NCBI GenBank assembly: GCA_030432655.1
Contig: JAUILA010000018.1
Location: 59,279 to 123,278 of the forward strand
Length of the DNA stretch: 64,000 bases
Reading direction: 5' to 3'
Source of the DNA: Bacteroidia bacterium
GTDB lineage: Bacteria > Bacteroidota > Bacteroidia > Cytophagales > Cyclobacteriaceae
Position numbers and translations under genes: made by a program. How positions within the stretch are numbered: position 1 is the stretch's first letter; every line of letters starts with the position of its first letter. Positions 45,584 through 54,042 of the stretch are shown here, in pieces. The notes under the pieces were generated by a model, which made no database searches, had not been told where the DNA came from, and saw nothing but the letters and a program-made list of their open reading frames with translations.

Positions 45584-48565
45584 ATGAAGAAGTTTTTACT
45601 ACTAATTTTTGCCACGCTGGTGTCCACCGGGATGCTCTGGGCGCAGCAAACTGTAACCGGGCGGGTGACCGATGCCTCGGACGACAGCGGGCTGCCGGGG
45701 GTAAATATTCTGGAGAAGGGGACTACCAACGGTACTGTAACTGATTTTGATGGAAACTACACACTTTCTGTCAGCGAGGGATCGACCCTGGTATTCTCCT
45801 ATGTAGGATATCTGACCCAGGAAATACCACTTGGCGGAAGATCGACCGTTGATGTACAGATGGCCGCTGATGTTACCCAGCTTTCTGAAGTTGTGGTTGT
45901 TGGATACGGAACCCAGGATAAAAAGGAAATCACTAGTGCTGTTGCCAGTGTGGGAACCGAAGAATTTAACAACGGTAACATTACTTCCCCGGAGCAGTTG
46001 CTTCAGGGTAAGGTTGCCGGTCTTTCCATTAATTCACCAGGTGGTGACCCGAATTCAGGATCAACGATCCGTCTCCGGGGACTTTCCACTTTTGGTGCCA
46101 ACGCCCAGCCCCTGATCGTTATTGACGGGGTGATCGGAGCTAGTCTTGACAATGTTGACCCGAATGATATTGAAACCATCGATGTACTGAAAGATGGTTC
46201 AGCCGCCGCGATCTACGGATCAAGGGGTTCTGCCGGTGTGATCCTGGTTACAACTAAATCAGGTGCAGGTGGATCTTCAGAACCTACTACAAGCGTGGAC
46301 TTCAACGCGTTCACTACCGTGGATATGGTGGCCAATACAATTCCTGTGCTTTCCGCGAATGAATTCGTTGCGCAAGGTGGAGAGAATTTTGGATCCAATA
46401 CCGACTGGGTGGATGAACTGACACGCGATGCCGTATCCTACACCGCCAACCTGGCGATCGGAGGATCAAACGGTATAGGAACGAATTACCGGGCTTCTGT
46501 TAACTATCGTAATAACGAAGGAGTCGCTGTCAATACGGGTTTTGAAAGGATTAATACCAGGCTCCAGCTTAACCAGGCGGCACTGGATAACAGGCTGCGT
46601 TTGTCGGTTAATTTCTCATTCAACGAACTGGAGCAGGATAATATCAATAATGAAGCGTTCCGGTATGCGGTAATTTACAACCCGACCGCGCCGATTTATG
46701 ATGACATTGAGGCGCCGGCTGACGGAGGATACTTCCAGCGAAACCTTTTTGACTTTTACAATCCGGTTGCGCTGGCTAACCAGCAGGATTTCCACACTGA
46801 AAGAAGGAATGAACTTCTCAATGGCCGTATTGAATATGATATCCTGGATAACCTGACCCTTGCCGTTAATTACGGACGTGATATGCAGCGTGGATGGAAC
46901 GGATCGTACTGGTCCAAGTTTGATCTGCAGTTCGGTGCGGGCGGTGACGGTATCGCACGCCGGGAAGATTATGATGACCTCAACCAGATCCTTACCGGAA
47001 CTCTGAATTTCAATACTGAATTGTTTGATAACCTGGACATGACCATCCTGCTGGGAGCTGAAACCCAGAAAAGGGAAAGTGAAGGATTTGGCGTTCAGGT
47101 GAGACAATTCCTGTTTGATGATGTAGGCTGGGATAACCTTGGATTCTCTTCAATTCGTCAGGGTGTTAACACGGATGTGTATAGCTACCATAGCGAAAAT
47201 GTACTGAATTCAGCGTTTGTCCGGGCTAATTTCAATTATGACAACACATTCTTCCTGTCAGCCAGTGTACGGGGTGAGTCCTACAGTGGTTTCGGGGAAA
47301 ATGAAAAGACAGGGTACTTCCCTGCAGTTAGTGCCGGCGTTGAATTGACGAACCTGGCCGATCTGGGTGTAGTTTCCACCCTGAAAGTGAGAGCTTCTTA
47401 CGGGGTTACAGGTCAGTTGCCTCCGGATCCTTACCTGGCGTTGCCATTGCGTGGAACCGGACAGCGGATCGACCTGGACGGAGACCCGCTTACTACGGAT
47501 GATATTTATGTAGGAAGCCAGTTGAACCGGAATTCAAACCCTACACTTAAATGGGAAACCAAATCAGAGATTGATATTGGAGTTGATTACGGATTCTTGG
47601 ATGACCTGATCACCGGTACCATTGATTTCTATCGCAGGGATATTACAGACCTCCTTTTCCCATTGACTGTACCTCAGGGTCCTAACCCATTTGATCCGGG
47701 AGGGGCACAGTCTATCGCTACCACGACATGGGCGAATATTGGTGACCTGACCGCGGGTGGTTTTGAATTCAGTATGTCCGTGAACGGTGTTAACCTGGGT
47801 CCTGTATCCTGGACACCAACGGTCAACTTTACGTTATACGATAAAACCACCATTGAGAACTTTGACGTGCCTGGTGCTCCTTCGCTTGGATTTGACGAGC
47901 TTAGGATCGTAGGAAGTGCACCTGGTTCTCCAGGACAAAACAACAACCCGATCATCCGCAACGTAGTGGGTGAAACCCTCGGGGATATGTACGGACCGGT
48001 ATTCCAGGGAATAGATGAGAATGGAAATTATGTGCTTTCATCTACTGATCCTAATGAGTGGGGTATTATTGGAAACGGATTACCTGAAGGTGAATTTGGT
48101 TTCTCAAACACGTTTGTCTGGAAAAACTGGGATCTCAATTTCTTCCTGAGAGGCGCTTTCGGACATGATCTGTACAATTCGTACCGTGGTTTTTATGAGC
48201 CAAGGGACGCCGCTTCCAAAACATGGAACAGTGTGAACACGGATAAAGCGGATGCACGTATTACAGGCACACCAACATTCTCATCGCTTTATGTGGAAGA
48301 CGCGACGTTCGTTCGCCTGGATAACGCCCAGATCGGTTATATTCTCCCGCTGACTTCTAATGTACTGAAGAGCTTCCGGGTGTATGTAGCTGCCCAAAAC
48401 CTGTTTACAATCACCGATTATTCCGGAATTGATCCGGAGGTGCGCTATCGTGACAGTGATAACGATGATAATACACAGGCCAGTCTGTCGCCTGGTCTGG
48501 AACGACGGGGAACGTACTTTACAACGCGTTCATTCACGTTTGGGGTACAAATTGGACTGAAATAA
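45584..48565 (+). CDS. SusC/RagA-family TonB-dependent outer-membrane receptor
   Basis: The 993-residue protein has a signal peptide (LLLIFATLVSTGMLWAQ) and a CarboxypepD-regulatory-like domain (about residues 23-105, VTGRVTDASDDSGLPGVN). The plug domain (about 115-230, SAAAIYGSRGSAGVILV) and a C-terminal 22-strand barrel ending FTFGVQIGLK follow. SusC proteins form the import channel under a SusD lid and take energy from TonB. The SusD partner is 9 bp downstream. With the amylase and SusE-like protein nearby, the cargo is probably an alpha-glucan oligosaccharide. Confidence 0.95.
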   Translation: MKKFLLLIFATLVSTGMLWAQQTVTGRVTDASDDSGLPGVNILEKGTTNGTVTDFDGNYTLSVSEGSTLVFSYVGYLTQEIPLGGRSTVDVQMAADVTQLSEVVVVGYGTQDKKEITSAVASVGTEEFNNGNITSPEQLLQGKVAGLSINSPGGDPNSGSTIRLRGLSTFGANAQPLIVIDGVIGASLDNVDPNDIETIDVLKDGSAAAIYGSRGSAGVILVTTKSGAGGSSEPTTSVDFNAFTTVDMVANTIPVLSANEFVAQGGENFGSNTDWVDELTRDAVSYTANLAIGGSNGIGTNYRASVNYRNNEGVAVNTGFERINTRLQLNQAALDNRLRLSVNFSFNELEQDNINNEAFRYAVIYNPTAPIYDDIEAPADGGYFQRNLFDFYNPVALANQQDFHTERRNELLNGRIEYDILDNLTLAVNYGRDMQRGWNGSYWSKFDLQFGAGGDGIARREDYDDLNQILTGTLNFNTELFDNLDMTILLGAETQKRESEGFGVQVRQFLFDDVGWDNLGFSSIRQGVNTDVYSYHSENVLNSAFVRANFNYDNTFFLSASVRGESYSGFGENEKTGYFPAVSAGVELTNLADLGVVSTLKVRASYGVTGQLPPDPYLALPLRGTGQRIDLDGDPLTTDDIYVGSQLNRNSNPTLKWETKSEIDIGVDYGFLDDLITGTIDFYRRDITDLLFPLTVPQGPNPFDPGGAQSIATTTWANIGDLTAGGFEFSMSVNGVNLGPVSWTPTVNFTLYDKTTIENFDVPGAPSLGFDELRIVGSAPGSPGQNNNPIIRNVVGETLGDMYGPVFQGIDENGNYVLSSTDPNEWGIIGNGLPEGEFGFSNTFVWKNWDLNFFLRGAFGHDLYNSYRGFYEPRDAASKTWNSVNTDKADARITGTPTFSSLYVEDATFVRLDNAQIGYILPLTSNVLKSFRVYVAAQNLFTITDYSGIDPEVRYRDSDNDDNTQASLSPGLERRGTYFTTRSFTFGVQIGLK

Positions 48566-48574
48566 AATTTTAAA

Positions 48575-50068
48575 ATGATGAAAACCTTATATAAGATTTT
48601 TATACTGACGATTCCGCTGATGATTGCCGCGCAGGCTTGTCAGGAACCGGAACCGGAAGTGTTTAGCGACCTGTACAATGACAGGGTCATCGAGACCGAT
48701 GATCCTACAGAATTGGCAATTCTCGCGGCCGGTGCGTATAGCAACCTGGCTGGAACGTGGGGAGCCCACAACTCGTTGTGGTCAATGCATGAAATTTCTT
48801 CAGATGAAATGGCCATTACCCAAAAAGGGGCTGACTGGGAAGATGGAGGTCAGTGGATCCGGATGCACCGGCACGAATGGACTCCTACAGAGGAATCTAT
48901 CAACAACGGCTGGAATTATGTTTTGGGTAATATCGCTAACGTGAACAACCTGCTCAAATCGTTCGGGGAGAATGAGATCCTTAATGCGGAGCTTTCCACG
49001 TTGCGTGCCATGATGTATTACTGGCTCATTGATGTTTACGGAAGTGTTCCGATCATTGAAGAAGATGATGAAACGACCGGGGCGAATGTCTCACGTCAGG
49101 AAGTATTCAATTTCATTGAGTCGGAAGTAACGGCCGCCCTCCCTTTCCTGCGGCAGGAAGCAACTTACGCTACGATTAATTACTATGTGGCCCAGTCACT
49201 GCTCGCTAAATTGTATCTGAATGCAGAGGTATATACAGGAACTGCCCGGTGGGAAGACGCTGCGGCGGCTGCACAGGAAGTGATCGACGGCGGTGCGTAC
49301 AGCCTGGAACCTGATTTCTTTGCTAATTTCGTTGAGCAGAACCAGGGATCTTCGGAGAATATCTTTGTAATCAACTATGATAAGGACAACGCGCAGGGAT
49401 TCAACCTTCCGCAGATGACCTTGCACTACCTCAGCCAGGAGACATACCGTCTTCAGGAACAACCCTGGAACGGGTACAGCTCGCTGGAAGAATTTTACAA
49501 TTCTTTCGACGAAGATGATGACCGCCGTGGTTCGTTCCTCGTAGGTCCGCAGTTCTCTGCTTCCGGTGAGCGCCTGCTGGATATCAGTGCCGAAGCGAAT
49601 GACCCGGATGGTCCTCCGCTGACCTTTACTCCGGAGATCAACATGCTGGCTCCGAACGCGCTTCGCCAGGCCGGTGCCCGCGTGGGTAAATGGGAATTTG
49701 CGCTGGGTTCTCCAAGCTCACTGAGCAACGATTACCCGCTGTTCCGGTATTCAGATATCCTTCTCACCCGTGCAGAAGCATTATGGAGAATTAATTCCGG
49801 AAATTCAGAAGCGATTGACCTTGTTAATATGGTTCGTAACCGTGCAGGACTGGATGATGTAACAAGCCTGAATGCTGATTTCCTCCTCGCAGAAAGAGGA
49901 CGTGAAATGTTTGCTGAAGGTACCCGTCGCCAGGACCTGATCCGTTTCGGAGAATTCGGCGGAACCTGGTGGGAAAAACCGGCTTCTCCTGAATTCCGGC
50001 AACTTTTCCCTATTCCTCAGGCGGCCCTGGATGCCAATACATTGCTTGAACAGAATCAGGGTTACTAA
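48575..50068 (+). CDS. SusD/RagB-family nutrient-binding lipoprotein
   Basis: The 497-residue lipoprotein has a signal ending IAAQAC (Cys22). The alpha-helical SusD fold shows NNGWNYVLGNIANVNNLL, LRAMMYYWLIDVYGSVPI, SLLAKLYLNAEVY and, at the end, LLAERGREMFAEGTRRQDL and FPIPQAALDAN, all standard SusD motifs. It caps the SusC channel and binds the incoming sugar. It is followed by a strong terminator. Confidence 0.94.
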   Translation: MMKTLYKIFILTIPLMIAAQACQEPEPEVFSDLYNDRVIETDDPTELAILAAGAYSNLAGTWGAHNSLWSMHEISSDEMAITQKGADWEDGGQWIRMHRHEWTPTEESINNGWNYVLGNIANVNNLLKSFGENEILNAELSTLRAMMYYWLIDVYGSVPIIEEDDETTGANVSRQEVFNFIESEVTAALPFLRQEATYATINYYVAQSLLAKLYLNAEVYTGTARWEDAAAAAQEVIDGGAYSLEPDFFANFVEQNQGSSENIFVINYDKDNAQGFNLPQMTLHYLSQETYRLQEQPWNGYSSLEEFYNSFDEDDDRRGSFLVGPQFSASGERLLDISAEANDPDGPPLTFTPEINMLAPNALRQAGARVGKWEFALGSPSSLSNDYPLFRYSDILLTRAEALWRINSGNSEAIDLVNMVRNRAGLDDVTSLNADFLLAERGREMFAEGTRRQDLIRFGEFGGTWWEKPASPEFRQLFPIPQAALDANTLLEQNQGY

Positions 50069-50090
50069 GCGATTCTTAACAAAATGTTAA

Positions 50091-50126
50091 AAGGAAAGCA
50101 TGTGAAGGCATGCTTTCCTTTTTTTT
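50091..50126 (+). terminator. Strong rho-independent terminator after SusD
   Basis: AAGGAAAGCATG (50091-50102) pairs with CATGCTTTCCTT (50109-50120), a 12-bp stem with a 6-base loop, followed by TTTTTT. It sits inside the longest possible frame of the next gene, which argues that the next gene starts after it (ATG 50141). Confidence 0.9.
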
Positions 50127-50140
50127 GTAGTTTTGACCTG

Positions 50141-53100
50141 ATGAATTACAGGATCGGATTGGTATTTGTCGCTGGATTGTGCCTGTTTACTTGTTCAGAT
50201 CCGGCATCTACGGAGAAGCATTCATCTGCCCGGAATCCATGGTTTGAAATGGTTCCTCCTTCGCATTCCAATATCAGCTTTGCCAATGACCTGTCTCACA
50301 CGGAGCGTCTGAACACCTATACCTACCGCAATTTCTATAATGGTGCCGGGGTGGCTGTTGGAGATATAAATAATGACGGACTCCTGGATATCTATATTGC
50401 CGGAAACCAGGTGAACAATAAGCTTTACCTCAACAAGGGCGATTTGGTTTTTGAGGACGTAACCGTTAAGGCCGGCGTGGCTTGCGAAGGGGTCTGGTCT
50501 ACCGGCGTAAGTATGGCCGATGTCAATGGCGACGGACTCCTGGATATTTATGTCTGCAAATCCGGTCCGCCGGAAGGTCCCAACCGTAATAACGAACTTT
50601 TCATCAATAATGGCGACCTTACATTCTCCGAACAGGCCTCGGCCTACGGAATAGACGATAAAGGCTTGTCTAATCACGCAGTATTCCTGGACTATGACCT
50701 GGATGGTGACCTGGATATGTACCTGCTGAATAATTCACTACGCTCCGTGGGTATTTATGATCTTCGGGAAGGGCAACGTTCCGTCCGCGATCCGGAAGGT
50801 GGCAATAAATTGTACCGCAATGACGACAACCGGTTTACTGATGTCAGCGAGGAGGCGGGAATTTATGGCAGTGCCATTGGTTTCGGCCTTGGGGTCACCG
50901 CCGCTGACTTGAACAAGGACGGTTGGCCCGATATCTTTGTTTCAAATGATTTCTTCGAACGCGATTATCTGTACATCAATCAAAAGGACGGCACCTTCCG
51001 GGAAGCCCTGGAAGAATATGTCAATGAAATCAGCATGGGTTCCATGGGAGCGGATATTGCTGACCTGACCAATGACGGCTACCCAGAGATTTACGTAACC
51101 GAGATGCTCCCGGCCACCCTGGACCGGGTCAAGACAAAGACCCTTTTTGAAGACTGGGATAAATACCAGTCCAGCGTCAAAAGCGGATACTACCATCAAT
51201 TCACCAGGAATGTTCTGCAATTAAATAACGGGCCTGTTCCGGGCAGACAGCAGGATGTCTCATTTTCTGAGATCAGCCGCCTGACCGGTACCGAAGCAAC
51301 GGACTGGAGCTGGGGAGCCCTGATATTTGATGTGAATAATGACGGAGAAAAAGACATTTTTGTCGCGAATGGCATTTATAAAGACCTTACTGACCAGGAC
51401 TACATAAATTTCTATTCCAATACCGAGCTCCGCCTGGCCAGGCTGCGGCAGGACAGTACCATGCTCACTTCCATGATCGACAAGATACCGTCCGAGCCAC
51501 TGGATAATCACCTGTTCATCAATCGTGGAAACCTGGAATTTACAAGCGCGATTGAAGGCTCCGGTCTTGAAGGGCCTGGATTTTCCAACGGGGCCGTTTA
51601 CGCCGACCTGGACAATGACGGGGACATGGAGCTTCTCATAAATAATATTAATGCCCCACTGGGTATCTACAAGAACCTGAGCATTGAAAATCAAACCGGA
51701 AATTATCTTCAGCTGAGTCTGAAAGGCCCGGGCAACAATACATCCGCCTTCGGCACCCAGGTCCATGCCTATGCAGGCGGTGTGAATCATTTCGCGGAAC
51801 AGCAGCCTGTCAAGGGCTATATGTCGACGGTTGATCCACGGGTACATTTTGGCCTGGGTAAAAACGAGCTCGTTGATTCATTGATTGTGATCTGGCCTGA
51901 CCGGACTGTGACCAGGCTGAAAGATGTACCGGTAAATCAACTGCTTGAACTCGATTATTCAAATGCCGCAAGGGAAGCCATTACTTCGTCGGCCCCGGAA
52001 AAATCTGCCTGGATGGTCGCTTCTGCCTTGCCGGGGCTGGATACTGTGCGCCACCGGGAGAATGACTTTGTGGACTTTAACCGCGACCGGCTTCTTTTTG
52101 AAATGTACTCCAATGAAGGTCCGCCTGCGGCCACCGGGGATTTAAACAATGACGGACTGGACGACCTGGTTATCGGCGGGGCGGCAGAACAACCCGTACG
52201 TGTTTTTCTTCAGCAGGTGAACGGCGCTTTCCGGAAGGTGGTTTCGGCTGATTTCCTGAAAGACCGTAGAAGTGAAGATACCGACATCCTCCTGGCAGAT
52301 GTCAATGACGATAATCTCCCGGATATGATCGTTGCCAGCGGCGGTAATGAATTCTCCTACTCAGACGCAAGGTGGATCGACCGGCTTTACCTTAACCAGG
52401 GGGATGGAACCTTCATTTCTTCCCCTTCATTTTCAAAGAGCTCAGGGGTTCGGACCAGTACCGCGTTCTACAGGAAGCTGGATTTTGATCGTGACGGAGA
52501 TCCTGATCTGCTGATGGGCATGCGGCTTGAACCATTCCGCTATGGCTATCCGGTAAGTGCCCTGTTGCTGGAGAATAATGGGAAGGGTGAATTTACCGAT
52601 GTAACCGACAAGCTGGCGCCGGAAATGAAAGAGATTGGTCTGCTGACTGATGCAGTGGTGATTGAGGGAGAGAATGACTACCCGGAGTGGGTACTTACCG
52701 GGGAATGGATGCGTCCGGTGCATTTTCGCTGGAATGGTGAAGCCTGGGAGAAGTCGGTTCTGGGTGCTCCGTCAGGCTTGTATAAGTCAGCCTGTGCCGC
52801 TGATGTGAATAATGACGGGCTGACGGATATTCTCCTGGGTAATATGGGTGGAAATACACGTTTCAACCTGTCGGCGGAAAAGCCGCTTACCTTATTTGTG
52901 GGAGATTATGATGATAACAGATCGGTCGAACATATCCTGTCCATGTATGAAGGGGATTCCCTGTATCCGTTGGTGCTGCTGCAGGACCTGACCAGGCAGA
53001 TGCCGGTGGTGAGAAAAAAATATCAAACGTTTGATTCATACAAGGATGCCGGTGTGGAAGAGGTATTGCCTGATCCTGAAAAAGGGATCCGTCTCGAAGC

Positions 53101-53473
53101 AACGTCATTGGCCAGCGGAGTACTCCTGGGGAATAATGACGGGACATTTACCTGGGAGCCATTTCCGGTTGAGGCGCAGGTGGCCCCTGTATATGCTATG
53201 CTTGTCCGTGATTTCAACCAGGATGGGTATGCGGATATTCTGCTGGGAGGAAACCAGCGACGGGCTAAACCGGAATACGGGATTTATAACGCTTCATTTG
53301 GCGTTGTACTCGCAGGAAACGGCCATGGTAAATTCAGCGCGGTGCCGTCGTCCGAATCGGGCATCTGGATTCGCGGAGAGGTGCGGTCATTGCTCAACCT
53401 GGAGTCGCAAGGCAGGTCCCATGTGCTGGTGGTTCGGAATAATGAACGATTATTGAGTTATACGGAAAGATGA
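50141..53473 (+). CDS. FG-GAP/VCBS and ASPIC/UnbV (CRTAC1-like) lipoprotein, copy 1
   Basis: The 1110-residue lipoprotein has a signal ending CLFTC (Cys18). An N-terminal propeller of FG-GAP/VCBS repeats (about residues 50-430) carries calcium-type loops such as DINNDGLLDIYIA and DVNGDGLLDIYVC. An ASPIC/UnbV domain (about 520-605, NYLQLSLKGPGNNTSAFG) follows, then a second repeat propeller (about 645-1080, with GDLNNDGLDDLVIGG). Known of the family: integrin-alpha-like propellers that bind proteins or glycans; in Bacteroidota they accompany SusC/D loci without a proven function. The start at 50141 avoids the terminator. The next gene overlaps its stop (ATGA). Confidence 0.88.
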   Translation: MNYRIGLVFVAGLCLFTCSDPASTEKHSSARNPWFEMVPPSHSNISFANDLSHTERLNTYTYRNFYNGAGVAVGDINNDGLLDIYIAGNQVNNKLYLNKGDLVFEDVTVKAGVACEGVWSTGVSMADVNGDGLLDIYVCKSGPPEGPNRNNELFINNGDLTFSEQASAYGIDDKGLSNHAVFLDYDLDGDLDMYLLNNSLRSVGIYDLREGQRSVRDPEGGNKLYRNDDNRFTDVSEEAGIYGSAIGFGLGVTAADLNKDGWPDIFVSNDFFERDYLYINQKDGTFREALEEYVNEISMGSMGADIADLTNDGYPEIYVTEMLPATLDRVKTKTLFEDWDKYQSSVKSGYYHQFTRNVLQLNNGPVPGRQQDVSFSEISRLTGTEATDWSWGALIFDVNNDGEKDIFVANGIYKDLTDQDYINFYSNTELRLARLRQDSTMLTSMIDKIPSEPLDNHLFINRGNLEFTSAIEGSGLEGPGFSNGAVYADLDNDGDMELLINNINAPLGIYKNLSIENQTGNYLQLSLKGPGNNTSAFGTQVHAYAGGVNHFAEQQPVKGYMSTVDPRVHFGLGKNELVDSLIVIWPDRTVTRLKDVPVNQLLELDYSNAAREAITSSAPEKSAWMVASALPGLDTVRHRENDFVDFNRDRLLFEMYSNEGPPAATGDLNNDGLDDLVIGGAAEQPVRVFLQQVNGAFRKVVSADFLKDRRSEDTDILLADVNDDNLPDMIVASGGNEFSYSDARWIDRLYLNQGDGTFISSPSFSKSSGVRTSTAFYRKLDFDRDGDPDLLMGMRLEPFRYGYPVSALLLENNGKGEFTDVTDKLAPEMKEIGLLTDAVVIEGENDYPEWVLTGEWMRPVHFRWNGEAWEKSVLGAPSGLYKSACAADVNNDGLTDILLGNMGGNTRFNLSAEKPLTLFVGDYDDNRSVEHILSMYEGDSLYPLVLLQDLTRQMPVVRKKYQTFDSYKDAGVEEVLPDPEKGIRLEATSLASGVLLGNNDGTFTWEPFPVEAQVAPVYAMLVRDFNQDGYADILLGGNQRRAKPEYGIYNASFGVVLAGNGHGKFSAVPSSESGIWIRGEVRSLLNLESQGRSHVLVVRNNERLLSYTER

Positions 53474-54042
53474 GAATACTGATACTTCTGGGAATGGTTT
53501 TATTGGTTTCGTGCAATACTGCGTATCGCAAATACGAAACACAGCTGGAAGAAGGAATTGCCAGCGGACAGCGCTATGACAGCCTGTTCCTGGAGCTGGA
53601 ATTCGGAATGACACAAAAGGAATTTTTCACGACCTGCTGGCGATTAAATAAGGAAGGTCTGATTAAGCAGGGACCGGAAAACCTGTCTGTGGAATATGAC
53701 CTGGACGAACTGAGCTTTCCCGGGCAGTTAAGGTTTTATCCCCAGTTTCACGAAGGAGTCATCTACCGGATGCCATGTGAAATAAGTTATGCTACGATCG
53801 TGCCTAATGATGAACGATTTTCATCTACCACGTTATTGCCGGAAGTTAAAAAGTTAATGGAAGCCTGGTATGGGGAGGGGTTCATTTACCTCGAAAATGA
53901 TGAGAGCACCAAAAACCTGTATGTGAAAATAGACGGCAACCGGCGAATCAGAATTTTCAGGAAGGATCAGTTTACCGTCGCGGTGGATATCACGGATATG
54001 CCTGTTTACCTGGCACTAAATGCAATGAATGATGAAGAATAA
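53470..54042 (+). CDS. Small lipoprotein of unknown function in the CRTAC1 operon
   Basis: The 190-residue protein has a lipoprotein signal (LILLGMVLLVSC). The mature part has a helical start (YRKYETQLEEGIASGQRYDS), then strands (GQLRFYPQFHEGVIYRMPC, KNLYVKIDGNRRIRIFRK). No family is recognised. It overlaps the preceding gene by 4 bp and the next by 14 bp, so it is tightly embedded in the operon and probably works with the FG-GAP proteins. Confidence 0.75.
   Translation: MRILILLGMVLLVSCNTAYRKYETQLEEGIASGQRYDSLFLELEFGMTQKEFFTTCWRLNKEGLIKQGPENLSVEYDLDELSFPGQLRFYPQFHEGVIYRMPCEISYATIVPNDERFSSTTLLPEVKKLMEAWYGEGFIYLENDESTKNLYVKIDGNRRIRIFRKDQFTVAVDITDMPVYLALNAMNDEE

Noticed and set aside
50084..50140. 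Upstream extension of CRTAC1 copy 1
   Set aside because: It translates a 12-bp-stem terminator, and the lipoprotein signal only makes sense from ATG 50141.
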